Assembly (NCBI GenBank): GCA_020025055.1
Contig: JAHHST010000031.1
Coordinates: forward strand, 1-16,301
Source: Longicatena sp.
Lineage (GTDB): Bacteria > Bacillota_I > Bacilli_A > Erysipelotrichales > Erysipelotrichaceae
Direction of reading: 5' to 3'
DNA: 16,301 nt
Shown here one piece after another: positions 7,346-13,944 of this stretch (position 1 is the stretch's first letter; each line of letters opens with the position of its first letter). The translations under genes and the position numbers were made by a program. Under the pieces are notes generated by a model. It searched no databases, had not been told where the DNA came from, and saw only the letters and a list, made by a program, of their open reading frames with translations.

Positions 7346-8148
7346 AGTTTTATATCTTCATCATAAACACAAATCATGAACATATAATAAAAGCATAATA
7401 CAACACACATAATCACACCATAAACAAAAGAAACGATAACTGGGAGCACAAGATTTACACTATCCATGACATTCCCAAAAAATTCAAACATTGTCAAGAA
7501 AGGATTACTTTTTAACATAACATCCATAACAGCACTTGTTGGAACAAATTGCATTGGTATCCCAAACGCAACATCCATAATTCCATGATATATAACTCCG
7601 ATTAAAGCAACAAATAAAAAAGAATAAAAAACAGATTGATAATGATTTTTTATTGTACCTAATGAAGATTTTAGAATATGAATTGGTTTTTTCTTTCCAT
7701 CTAATACTTCAAATGTAGCAAACAATTGCCATGGAATATAAAGTAATACTAATAATATTAAAATAGGTACAATCAAGTATTGTAAAAAGGACAACGCTTT
7801 ATTAACCATACAATAATAAGATGCTAAACTAGTAAAACACATAATGAAAAAGAAGCAACTTTGAACCAAAATCATCGGTCCCTTGCATGCTTTTAAATCA
7901 ACTTCACCATGATCACGTTTTCTTTTTACAAACTGATATAAAATAATCATGTGTATATAACCAAATAATACTACAAATACATATAGTATAAAATAAAATA
8001 TAAACGTGTATGGAATGTAATATATCATTCGATCTAATAAACTATACGCTGAACAATATAAAAAACTAAAAAGTAATAATAAAAGAGCTAAATTTTTAAT
8101 TTGTCCTTTCATATTTGTAAACGACATAAAATCTCTTATTGTTTTCAT
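7342..8148 (-). CDS. Six-helix membrane protein of unknown function (second of a related pair)
   Basis: The 268-aa integral membrane protein has about six hydrophobic segments (near 20-36, 47-71, 92-112, 120-145, 172-196 and 232-258). A short polar segment with KKKPIHILKSS (152-162) sits between helices 4 and 5. The protein encoded just upstream has KKPLHIIKTN at the same place and the same helix order and length, so the two look like diverged paralogs, perhaps forming a heteromeric complex. The gap to the upstream gene is only 17 bases; GGTGA lies 6 bases before the ATG. Downstream it overlaps the 53-aa gene by 4 bases. No transporter, protease or enzyme motif is visible. The overall look is that of the loosely defined DUF975-like or similar poly-helix families, but I cannot assign it. 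Confidence 0.85.
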   Translation of the reverse strand: MKTIRDFMSFTNMKGQIKNLALLLLLFSFLYCSAYSLLDRMIYYIPYTFIFYFILYVFVVLFGYIHMIILYQFVKRKRDHGEVDLKACKGPMILVQSCFFFIMCFTSLASYYCMVNKALSFLQYLIVPILILLVLLYIPWQLFATFEVLDGKKKPIHILKSSLGTIKNHYQSVFYSFLFVALIGVIYHGIMDVAFGIPMQFVPTSAVMDVMLKSNPFLTMFEFFGNVMDSVNLVLPVIVSFVYGVIMCVVLCFYYMFMICVYDEDIKL

Positions 8149-8165
8149 AGATTCACCAATACTTT

Positions 8166-8939
8166 CTATCTTGCTAATGTTTTCTCTTTTTCATATACAT
8201 TTGCTAAGAATGTATAAAGAAAAACTAAAATTATAAATTGAACAAATACAAAAATAATTCCTGCTATACCTACCATCATAGATACATGTACATGCATTTC
8301 CATATTTTTGAAAAAGCTCAAGATTGCATTTTCTACTGTATCATATTCTGTTATATATTCATGAAGTAGTTTATGTATACTAACTTGTCCTAAAAAATCC
8401 CATAATACATAACATCCCCCACCAATTGTAATACAAGAAATGTTTGTTTTTATAATATGAAGTGGTTTTTTTATTAAATCGGCTATTTTCGTATCTTGAT
8501 CATAAATCATATATGCAACAAATGTGTGCCAACAAAGGAAAAACAAATTAACAAAAATCATTAAAATCATATATATAAATGGAACCTGTACAAACATTGT
8601 AATAGCCATATTTACACCTATTTGTACCAATCCAATAATGATTCCAATACCAATTTGAATTAAAATTTTTGAAAATGAATACCTTATATCCTGCCAACGA
8701 AATCGAAGTCCACGAACACGTTGAAGAAATAAAAACATAACGGTAGTGTTAATGAAAACACAAAAAATGGAATATAGAATCGATAAAAGAAAAGATGAAA
8801 TTCCTGTTTTCATAAATAAAGTAGTACTATTTAATATCGTAATCAATAAAGTACTTAGCATACTCCAACCATATAAACCAACAAAATGTCCTTTTAACTG
8901 TCGTCTTGTCATTGCTAGAAATTCTTGATACTGATTCAT
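8166..8939 (-). CDS. Six-helix membrane protein of unknown function (first of a related pair)
   Basis: A 257-aa membrane protein with about six hydrophobic segments and a cytoplasmic-looking motif KKPLHIIKTN between helices 4 and 5, shared with the next gene. I prefer the third ATG (8939) as start: GAAGGG ends directly at the first ATG (8948), leaving no spacing for it, while the third ATG lies 9 bases after it. A start at 8948 would add only MMK. It is the first gene of the membrane/lipid cluster and has its own promoter at 8966-8993. The C-terminal helix is followed by a short charged tail (NVYEKEKTLAR), as in the partner protein. The function is unknown. Confidence 0.83.
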   Translation of the reverse strand: MNQYQEFLAMTRRQLKGHFVGLYGWSMLSTLLITILNSTTLFMKTGISSFLLSILYSIFCVFINTTVMFLFLQRVRGLRFRWQDIRYSFSKILIQIGIGIIIGLVQIGVNMAITMFVQVPFIYMILMIFVNLFFLCWHTFVAYMIYDQDTKIADLIKKPLHIIKTNISCITIGGGCYVLWDFLGQVSIHKLLHEYITEYDTVENAILSFFKNMEMHVHVSMMVGIAGIIFVFVQFIILVFLYTFLANVYEKEKTLAR

Positions 8940-8965
8940 CTTCATCATCCCTTCAAATATAATGT

Positions 8966-8993
8966 ATTATATCGCAAAACCTAAAAAAAGCAA
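8966..8993 (-). promoter_or_regulatory. Promoter of the membrane/lipid cluster
   Basis: On the minus strand -35 TTGCTT (8988-8993), a 16-base spacer, and a perfect -10 TATAAT (8966-8971), about 27 bases before the preferred start codon at 8939. It is likely the main promoter of the cluster. Confidence 0.6.
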
Positions 8994-9027
8994 TGTTACA
9001 TCCATCTTATCCATCTTTTGAATATAC

Positions 9028-9068
9028 AAAATAATCTCGATATAACACATTTATATCGAGATTATTTT
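9028..9068 (-). terminator. Terminator of the small membrane-protein gene (18-bp perfect stem)
   Basis: Perfect 18-base inverted repeat AAAATAATCTCGATATAA / TTATATCGAGATTATTTT with a 5-base loop. On the minus strand the stem begins at the last codon and TAA stop of the gene ending at 9062. The trailing U-tract is short (TTTT) and part of the stem. Confidence 0.75.
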
Positions 9069-9532
9069 ACACATTGTTTTACATTTATTTTTTTTGCAGG
9101 TTCTTGTTCTATATTCGTACATGTTAAGAAATATTTTTTGATTTTCTTTCGTCCAATACAATTTAATTTAATCACTTCTTGATTCTTCAATACAACAGTC
9201 AATACATCACAATCATTCCATTTAGACTGTATATTCCAAGAAGCCACATCTTCCCAAAACAATACATAACTTTCATCTTTTCTATTATGAAGATTAAACA
9301 CTGCATATTGATCATAAAATTCTATTAATTTACAATTTTTCACAAAGCACAAGTAATAAGTAAACAGCAAAAGTATTAGTGATCCTATAAGATAATATTT
9401 ATTAAAAATCAAAAAAACTCCAATAATTATTCCAACAATCATAATTCCATATGGTTTTGAATAAATATTTCCTAATAATTCTCCATTATCAGGTATATTT
9501 CGATTTTTCAACACCTTACTTCTGATATTCAT
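9062..9532 (-). CDS. Small two-helix membrane protein with a C-terminal PH-like soluble domain
   Basis: The 156-aa protein has two hydrophobic helices (about 28-43 and 46-63) joined by a tight NKYYLIGS turn, then a soluble beta-rich segment (about 68-136) with the pattern LIEFYDQYAVF, YVLFWEDVASW, DVLTVVLKNQEVIKLN. Two helices followed by such a domain recall bacterial PH-like membrane proteins, in which the W-DI/V-x-S/x motif is common, but this is a resemblance only. The start has AAAGGATG upstream at suitable spacing and a strong promoter at 9556-9583. It is its own transcription unit, ended by the hairpin at 9028-9068, and divergent from the MscS gene. The function is unknown. Confidence 0.78.
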   Translation of the reverse strand: MNIRSKVLKNRNIPDNGELLGNIYSKPYGIMIVGIIIGVFLIFNKYYLIGSLILLLFTYYLCFVKNCKLIEFYDQYAVFNLHNRKDESYVLFWEDVASWNIQSKWNDCDVLTVVLKNQEVIKLNCIGRKKIKKYFLTCTNIEQEPAKKINVKQCVK

Positions 9533-9555
9533 CTTTACACATCCTTTGCATTTTT

Positions 9556-9583
9556 ATTATATAATAAAAAAACTTTATATCAA
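9556..9583 (-). promoter_or_regulatory. Promoter of the small two-helix membrane protein gene
   Basis: On the minus strand -35 TTGATA (9578-9583), a 16-base spacer, -10 TATAAT (9556-9561), about 25 bases before the ATG. Confidence 0.65.
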
Positions 9584-9658
9584 TATTTTCACACAATTCC
9601 ACTTATTTTTCATATTATTTTATACATTATATATTCTAACAAAACAATTACTTTTTCT

Positions 9659-9687
9659 TTGACAAACATACTAAGTTCACTTACTAT
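9659..9687 (+). promoter_or_regulatory. Promoter of the MscS-type channel gene
   Basis: -35 TTGACA (9659-9664) matches consensus, a 17-base spacer, -10 TACTAT (9682-9687), 33 bases before the start codon. Confidence 0.65.
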
Positions 9688-9719
9688 TAATATATTAAAA
9701 AAGAGGAAAGGTTGATTTT

Positions 9720-10571
9720 ATGATCACATTATTAGACGATATCAATCAATGGGGAAAAGGAACCTTATTTAAATATGGTTTCATCGAAACCCTATGTATT
9801 GTTGGTATTTTCATTTTAGCAGCTTATATTATAAAACGAATTATTACTCGTTCTATTCAAGCACGTTTTAAATCCAATACAAACTTCACCTTAAGAGTTG
9901 TGAAAATCACTATTTACAGTATTGCAATTTATGCTTGTCTATCTTTATTTACGCCTTTTGAAGGTGTCCTTTCAAAAGTATGGGGATCCGCTGGTATTAT
10001 TGCCGTTATTCTTGGTTTTGCTGCACAAGAAGCAATGGGGAACTTTGTCAACGGTTTATTAATATCTACATTTAAACCATTTAAAATTGGAGATTTAGTA
10101 AAAGTAAATAATGGAGAATATGAAGGGTATGTCATTGATATTTCCTTACGTGATACTGTTATTCAAACTTATGAAAATACAAAAGTAATTATTCCTAACA
10201 GTATTATGAATAAAGCTGTATTAGAAAATATAAGCTTAAATGATGATACCAAAGGAAACTTTTTAGAATTTGATATCAGCTATGAAAGCGACTTAGACTT
10301 AGCAATGAAAATTATCAAAGAAGAAGTTTTACATCATCCTAAATTTTTAGATCATCGTAACGATGAAGAAAAAAAGCAAGGTATCGATCCTGTTATTATT
10401 CGTCTTACACGCTTTAATGACTCAAGCATTACTTTACGAACAGCCGTGTACTCTAAATCAAAAGCAGAAGGTGTACAAATCTTATCGGATTTAAGAATTT
10501 CCATTAAAAAACGTTTTGATCAAGAAGGAATCGAATTTCCTTATCCACATCGAACAATTATCACAAAATAA
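9720..10571 (+). CDS. mscS: Small-conductance mechanosensitive channel, MscS family
   Basis: The 283-aa protein, close to the 286-aa length of E. coli MscS, is a homoheptameric membrane channel that by family knowledge releases solutes on hypo-osmotic shock. Hydrophobic segments lie at about 22-44 and 60-80. The pore-lining TM3 is AGIIAVILGFAAQEAMGNFVNG (91-112) with its alternating small residues and the AAQ..GN signature, followed by the FKPFKIGDLVKV entry to the beta domain and the NTKVIIPNSIMNKA motif (153-166). The C-terminal alpha/beta domain is complete. AAGAGGAAAGG precedes the ATG by 8 bases. It has its own promoter and ends at a hairpin shared with the convergent helicase gene. Confidence 0.95.
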   Translation: MITLLDDINQWGKGTLFKYGFIETLCIVGIFILAAYIIKRIITRSIQARFKSNTNFTLRVVKITIYSIAIYACLSLFTPFEGVLSKVWGSAGIIAVILGFAAQEAMGNFVNGLLISTFKPFKIGDLVKVNNGEYEGYVIDISLRDTVIQTYENTKVIIPNSIMNKAVLENISLNDDTKGNFLEFDISYESDLDLAMKIIKEEVLHHPKFLDHRNDEEKKQGIDPVIIRLTRFNDSSITLRTAVYSKSKAEGVQILSDLRISIKKRFDQEGIEFPYPHRTIITK

Positions 10572-10576
10572 AACTT

Positions 10577-10610
10577 AAAAAAAGAGCCAAATGATGGCCC
10601 TTTTTATTTT
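10577..10610. terminator. Bidirectional terminator between mscS and the DEAD-box helicase gene
   Basis: Stem AAAAAGAGCCA / TGGCCCTTTTT with one mismatch and a short loop, flanked by A-run and T-run on the two sides. It lies between two convergent stop codons 42 bases apart, so it can serve both genes. Confidence 0.8.
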
Positions 10611-10613
10611 TAA

Positions 10614-12359
10614 TTATTTCTTTTTCTTCTTTGTTTTTCGAATACTTTTATCATGGTTAGCTCCATTACGATTAGCTCCTCGTCTTGGACTACCATCTTT
10701 TGTTGTGCGGCTTCCTCTACGTTTTTCTTTTGATGGCTTATCTTCTTTTTTATCTTTACGTTTTCCACCTTTACGTTTTGGAGCCTGATCAATTTCAACA
10801 ACTACCTCGTGTTTACGAATTGTTGAATGTTGCATATTATTCAATACAATATCTACTTTATCCGCTGCAATATCTACTAAAGAGAAATTTGCACGTAAAT
10901 CAATACGTCCAATTGCTTTTGCATTTAAATCACATTCTTCTAAGATTGCCGCAACTATATTTCCAGGATGTACTCCTTGTGCACGACCTACTGAGAATTT
11001 TAATGTTACTGCATCAAAATCAGAAGCATATTGTTTTACTTTTTCTTCTTCCTCAATATCAATAATTTCATTTTTATAATTCATTGATATTAAAGCACTA
11101 ATGATATTTTCTAATGCAATTCCATCTGCCATTAATGCATTCGCAATTTCCATGCTTTCTTCTGTAATCCCCTCATCACAAGCTTCTTTTACTTTTGCGA
11201 TAAAAGAATCACGATTTGCTTTCATCAATTGTTCACTTGTTGGTAAGGCATGTCTTGTGATATTGGTTTTTGTATATCGAATTACATCTTTAATACCATT
11301 ACGTTGTTTTCTACCTGAAATTAATGTAATAGCTAGACCTTTCTTTCCTGCACGTCCAGTACGACCTACACGGTGAATATAATATTCCATATCTTGAGGA
11401 ATATCATAATTCACTACTAAATCAATATCATCTACGTCAATTCCACGAGCTGCAACATCTGTTGCGATTAAAATCGGACTAATTCCATTACGGAATTGAT
11501 CCATAACACGGCTTCTAAACTCTTGTTTCATATCTCCATGTAAAGACAGTGCTTTAATTCCATGTTTATTCAATTCATCACTCAATTCATCTACCATTTT
11601 CTTTGTATTACAGAAAATCATACATAAATCTGGATCATAATGATTTAACAATACACGTAACGCATTTGTCTTTTTACCTCTTGGAGCTTCGTAATAAATT
11701 TGTTCAACTGTATCAATCGTACGTTGACTAGATGCGATTTCAATACGAACTGGGTTCTTTTGAAATTGTTTTGTAATCTTTAAAATTTCTTCTGGCCAAG
11801 TTGCAGAGAATAAAATTGTTTGATGACTGCTATTTTCTGGCATCATAGATAAGATTTCTTCAATATCTTCTTTAAATCCCATATTTAACATTTCATCTGC
11901 TTCATCTAAAATAATCATATTCACATCTTGTAATTTCAATGTTCTACGATTTAAGTGATCCATAATTCTTCCTGGAGTACCAACTACGATTCCACATCCT
12001 CTTTTTAATAATTGGATTTGGCGATCAATTGGTTGTCCTCCATAAATTGGAACAATTTTTACCCCTTCTTTATATTTCGCAAACTTACGTAATTCTGTTG
12101 CTACTTGTGTTACTAATTCTCTTGTTGGACAAATAATTAACGCATTAGGATATTTATTCCCTGGTATAATCTTTTCAATTGTAGGAATACCAAATGCGGC
12201 AGTTTTTCCTGTCCCTGTATTTGAACGACCAAGTACATCTTTTCCTTCTAATATACAAGGAATTGCCTGTGCTTGAATATCGGTTGCATTTTCGTATCCC
12301 ATTTCCTCAACGGCTCTTTTAATTTCATTGCTTACTGGTAATTCATTAAATGTTGTCAT
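10614..12359 (-). CDS. deaD: DEAD-box ATP-dependent RNA helicase (DeaD/CshA type) with DbpA-like RNA-binding domain and basic tail
   Basis: The 581-aa cytoplasmic RNA helicase has all core motifs: Q-motif region (FNELP at 4-8, ATDIQAQAIP at 25-34), motif I SNTGTGKT (46-53), PTREL (78-82), TPGR (128-131), DEAD (152-155), SAT (185-187), ARGIDV (304-309) and HRVGRTGRAG (329-338). Motif I begins with SN where AQ or SQ is usual. Residues about 449-524 fit the DbpA/DeaD-type RRM-like RNA-binding domain. From about 527 to the end the protein is a disordered Lys/Arg-rich tail. The family acts in ribosome assembly, mRNA decay and cold adaptation. GAAGG lies 5 bases before ATG. A short leader with a hairpin (12382-12400) precedes it. 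It could equally be named CshA; the symbol marks the family only. Confidence 0.93.
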   Translation of the reverse strand: MTTFNELPVSNEIKRAVEEMGYENATDIQAQAIPCILEGKDVLGRSNTGTGKTAAFGIPTIEKIIPGNKYPNALIICPTRELVTQVATELRKFAKYKEGVKIVPIYGGQPIDRQIQLLKRGCGIVVGTPGRIMDHLNRRTLKLQDVNMIILDEADEMLNMGFKEDIEEILSMMPENSSHQTILFSATWPEEILKITKQFQKNPVRIEIASSQRTIDTVEQIYYEAPRGKKTNALRVLLNHYDPDLCMIFCNTKKMVDELSDELNKHGIKALSLHGDMKQEFRSRVMDQFRNGISPILIATDVAARGIDVDDIDLVVNYDIPQDMEYYIHRVGRTGRAGKKGLAITLISGRKQRNGIKDVIRYTKTNITRHALPTSEQLMKANRDSFIAKVKEACDEGITEESMEIANALMADGIALENIISALISMNYKNEIIDIEEEEKVKQYASDFDAVTLKFSVGRAQGVHPGNIVAAILEECDLNAKAIGRIDLRANFSLVDIAADKVDIVLNNMQHSTIRKHEVVVEIDQAPKRKGGKRKDKKEDKPSKEKRRGSRTTKDGSPRRGANRNGANHDKSIRKTKKKKK

Positions 12360-12381
12360 TGTTACCTTCTTTCTGTTTTTT

Positions 12382-12400
12382 GCATATTTTGTAAATATGC
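12382..12400 (-). promoter_or_regulatory. AU-rich hairpin in the helicase mRNA leader
   Basis: Perfect 8-base arms GCATATTT / AAATATGC with a 3-base loop. If transcription starts near 12409 as the promoter predicts, the hairpin fills most of the roughly 50-base leader and ends about 12 bases before the ribosome binding site (GAAGG). No temperature or ligand effect is proven. Confidence 0.4.
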
Positions 12401-12415
12401 CGATAACTACGTAAG

Positions 12416-12443
12416 TTTATCATACGTTATCATTTATCGTCAA
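12416..12443 (-). promoter_or_regulatory. Promoter of the DEAD-box helicase gene
   Basis: On the minus strand -35 TTGACG (12438-12443), a 16-base spacer, and -10 GATAAA (12416-12421). Confidence 0.5.
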
Positions 12444-12514
12444 ATTATTTTTAATAGAATTGCTTAAATTACCAAAAATCAAAAGCTTTTTTAGTGATTT
12501 AAACTATGTAATCC

Positions 12515-12543
12515 TTTTCACAATCAAAAACATGTGCTATAGT
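12515..12543 (+). promoter_or_regulatory. Promoter of the lipoprotein gene
   Basis: -35 TTTTCA (12515-12520), a 17-base spacer, and an extended -10 TGCTATAGT (12535-12543), about 32 bases before the ATG. It is divergent from the helicase promoter, with 71 bases between the two -35 boxes. Confidence 0.6.
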
Positions 12544-12575
12544 TATATACATATGGATATAAGTGAGGTAGAAAT

Positions 12576-13064
12576 ATGAAATTTGGAAAAATTATCATTG
12601 CCCTATTCTTATGTTTAAGTTTGGGTGCTTGTAAAAAAGAAGAAAAAAAATCAATCCCAATGGAAGAAATTGATTATCGACTTGAAAAAAATGGATATGA
12701 AGTACAAAAAACTGCAGATAATAAGGGGAAAATAATTGGAATGAATATTAAAAAAGGAAAATTCTTAATTATATTTGCAGAAGAAAAAGATGCTTTAAAT
12801 GAAATTATTGTTTTAGATGGAACAGGAAAACAATATACAATTGATCCTAAAACAGATGCAGGTGTATCTGCATTCTTATCAAAAGATAAAGTTTGTAAAT
12901 TCGACAATGATGGAAATCCAGATAAATCAAATTCTAAGAAATGCAATGATAAAGATAAAGAAAAAGCTTTAGCTTTACAAAAAGAATTTGAATCTTTCCT
13001 TACTAATTTAGATATTGAGTTAAAAGATTTAAAAGATTATTATAATTGGAATACTACTGAATAG
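12576..13064 (+). CDS. Small secreted lipoprotein of unknown function
   Basis: The 162-aa product begins with a lipoprotein signal: MKFGK, a hydrophobic stretch, and lipobox LGAC with Cys19 as the lipidated residue. After cleavage the mature protein would be anchored on the outer face of the membrane. The mature part is very lysine-rich and charged (KKEEKKSI), has a beta-rich middle (IIGMNIKKGKFLIIFAEE), then two cysteines, 17 residues apart, flanking an Asp/Asn/Lys/Ser-rich loop (CKFDNDGNPDKSNSKKC) that could form a disulfide and perhaps bind a cation, and a helical C-terminus. GTGAGGTA lies 5 bases before the ATG. It has its own promoter and terminator. I do not recognise the family. Confidence 0.85.
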   Translation: MKFGKIIIALFLCLSLGACKKEEKKSIPMEEIDYRLEKNGYEVQKTADNKGKIIGMNIKKGKFLIIFAEEKDALNEIIVLDGTGKQYTIDPKTDAGVSAFLSKDKVCKFDNDGNPDKSNSKKCNDKDKEKALALQKEFESFLTNLDIELKDLKDYYNWNTTE

Positions 13065-13072
13065 CAAATAAT

Positions 13073-13099
13073 AAAAATCCATCAAATAGGTGGATTTTT
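13073..13099 (+). terminator. Terminator of the lipoprotein gene
   Basis: Stem AAAAATCCATC / GGTGGATTTTT (one G-U pair), 5-base loop, with trailing TTTTTA, 9 bases past the stop. Confidence 0.85.
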
Positions 13100-13125
13100 A
13101 TTTATACACAAATTCTTATAAAATT

Positions 13126-13155
13126 AAAGAAGACCTCCAAATGGAGGCCTTCTTT
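13126..13155 (-). terminator. Likely terminator of the 124-aa gene transcript
   Basis: Stem AAAGAAGACCTCC / GGAGGCCTTCTTT with one mismatch and an AAAT loop. It is the most GC-rich hairpin in the area. On the minus strand it is followed by TCTTCTTTAATTTT, so it is best read as ending a minus-strand transcript, either the 124-aa gene's mRNA (stop about 130 bases upstream) or a small RNA within that 3' region. Confidence 0.65.
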
Positions 13156-13256
13156 ATCATAGGGGATAGAATTATTACTACGTAAATAGGGATAGTTTAT
13201 AGGGAATATTTACGTATCTTGGCAGCTTTATCTGCCATATATAAGATATCATGTTG
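13156..13256 (-). other. Structured 3' region of the 124-aa gene, possible small RNA
   Basis: This non-coding segment holds three nested or adjacent hairpins. TACGTAAATA / TATTTACGTA (13179-13188 and 13207-13216) is a perfect 10-base stem with an 18-base loop. GGCAG / CTGCC (13221-13225, 13231-13235) lies inside TATCTT / AAGATA. A third short one is at 13247-13257. On the minus strand, TATTCCCTAT, TATCCCTAT and TATCCCCTAT occur three times (about 13200-13209, 13188-13196, 13160-13169), two of them in the big loop. No open frame of note is present. It resembles no RNA family I know. Confidence 0.35.
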
Positions 13257-13285
13257 ATACATAAAATAATGTCGAAAAAAGTTTT

Positions 13286-13660
13286 TTATTCTACTTTTTT
13301 TATTTGTTTTTTTATTTTTTCGTAAAATTCAGTATATAAACAAAATTTCATCTGATGATCTTCTTCATATGCTACATAACATACTTCTCTACTATCATAA
13401 ATGATTTCATATTTATCATGTTTCGTATATATAATTGACAAAGGAACTTTATATCGAGTCTTATTCCCATTTACGATACGATCTTCATATGCATAATTCG
13501 TACTTATATAAAAATGTATAGTAAGTGGTTCAACAATAATTTCTCCTCTCTCAATATCTGGTAAATAAAAATCCATCTCATCTTGTTCTATATACATCGT
13601 AGGAAATGTTTCTTTCGCTGCTTCTAAAACTGCATGCTTATCAAGCTTATAAAAATTCAT
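13286..13660 (-). CDS. Uncharacterised 124-aa protein
   Basis: The product is 124 residues, soluble, rich in Tyr, Glu, Ile and Lys (pattern YEIIYDSREVCYVAYEEDHQ), predicted beta-rich in the middle and helical at the end (KIKKQIKKVE). No signal peptide, membrane helix or catalytic motif is visible and I do not recognise the family. The start has a near-ideal GGGAGG 6 bases before ATG. An extended -10 TGGTATGAT lies at 13690-13698; a second possible promoter (TTAACA, 18 bases, TATAAT) lies further up at 13790-13819. It is flanked on both sides by unusually structured non-coding DNA. The coding assignment rests on the ribosome binding site, length and codon pattern. Confidence 0.8.
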   Translation of the reverse strand: MNFYKLDKHAVLEAAKETFPTMYIEQDEMDFYLPDIERGEIIVEPLTIHFYISTNYAYEDRIVNGNKTRYKVPLSIIYTKHDKYEIIYDSREVCYVAYEEDHQMKFCLYTEFYEKIKKQIKKVE

Positions 13661-13689
13661 AAACTACCTCCCTAATTTTTTATAATAAC

Positions 13690-13698
13690 ATCATACCA
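13690..13698 (-). promoter_or_regulatory. Extended -10 promoter of the 124-aa gene
   Basis: TGGTATGAT on the minus strand, about 30 bases before the ATG. No good -35 at standard spacing. Confidence 0.5.
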
Positions 13699-13789
13699 TA
13701 AATTATAAAAAAAGCATAAAACAATTTTTTTACTTATATCACACAATTTAACATGTTTATTTGATATTTATTTGATAAGTTTTTCTTAT

Positions 13790-13819
13790 ATTATAGGTGA
13801 CAGGAAGGAATCCTGTTAA
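13790..13819 (-). promoter_or_regulatory. Alternative upstream promoter of the 124-aa gene
   Basis: On the minus strand -35 TTAACA (13814-13819), an 18-base spacer, -10 TATAAT (13790-13795). The spacer contains the small inverted repeat ACAGGA/TCCTGT. If used, the mRNA leader would be about 120 bases. It overlaps the 5' part of the candidate plus-strand small RNA, and the two readings compete. Confidence 0.35.
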
Positions 13820-13917
13820 GTATGAAATAAATTTCCCTCAATAATATTCATACTTTCTCCCTTTCAAACTAAATTATAATTACGAAAAAAGACACACTCC
13901 CCTCTAGTGTCTTTTTT
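13800..13917 (+). ncRNA. Candidate small RNA with C-rich loops and a strong terminator
   Basis: About 118 bases in the 326-base gap between the 124-aa gene and trxA. In plus orientation: a hairpin ACAGGA / TCCTGT (13800-13816), a second stem AGTATGAA / TTCATACT (13819-13826, 13847-13854) with TTTCCCTC in its loop, a single-stranded TTTCTCCCTTTC (13854-13865), and a terminator stem AAAAAAGACAC / GTGTCTTTTTT (13885-13917) whose loop is ACTCCCCTCTA. Three C-rich stretches in loops or unpaired positions recall the UCCC motifs of Gram-positive regulatory RNAs that pair with ribosome binding sites. No plus-strand gene precedes the terminator and no open frame of size is present. The promoter is unclear (TTGATA boxes at 13761 and 13772, TATATT/TATTAT near 13787-13794, spacing poor), so this remains a candidate. 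Confidence 0.35.
13885..13917 (+). terminator. Strong hairpin terminator without an adjacent plus-strand gene
   Basis: Perfect 11-bp stem AAAAAAGACAC / GTGTCTTTTTT with an 11-base loop and trailing CTTTATAAATTT. It could also be a backup terminator for trxA on the minus strand, where the T-run is also six long. Confidence 0.7.
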
Positions 13918-13944
13918 CTTTATAAATTTAATAATATAAACATT

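Noticed and set aside
10591..11065. Plus-strand open frames across the 3' end of the helicase gene
   Set aside because: They are antisense reflections of the Lys/Arg-rich helicase tail, with low-complexity Phe/Leu-rich products, and one begins inside the terminator stem.
12476..12500. Inverted repeat AAATCA/TGATTT midway between the divergent helicase and lipoprotein promoters as an operator
   Set aside because: Arms of six bases in very AT-rich DNA are expected by chance, and the centre is a simple AAAAGCTTTT palindrome.
13160..13209. CRISPR-like or plasmid-iteron array from the ATAGGG repeats
   Set aside because: Only three short, imperfect copies at irregular spacing, with no cas genes, replication gene or origin features nearby.
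13820..13865. Minus-strand 11-codon leader peptide (ATG at about 13851, with GGGAG upstream)
   Set aside because: A ribosome binding site and -10-like TATAAT are present, but 11 codons are too few to support by composition, and it has no attenuator that I can see. It remains an alternative reading of the C-rich boxes.
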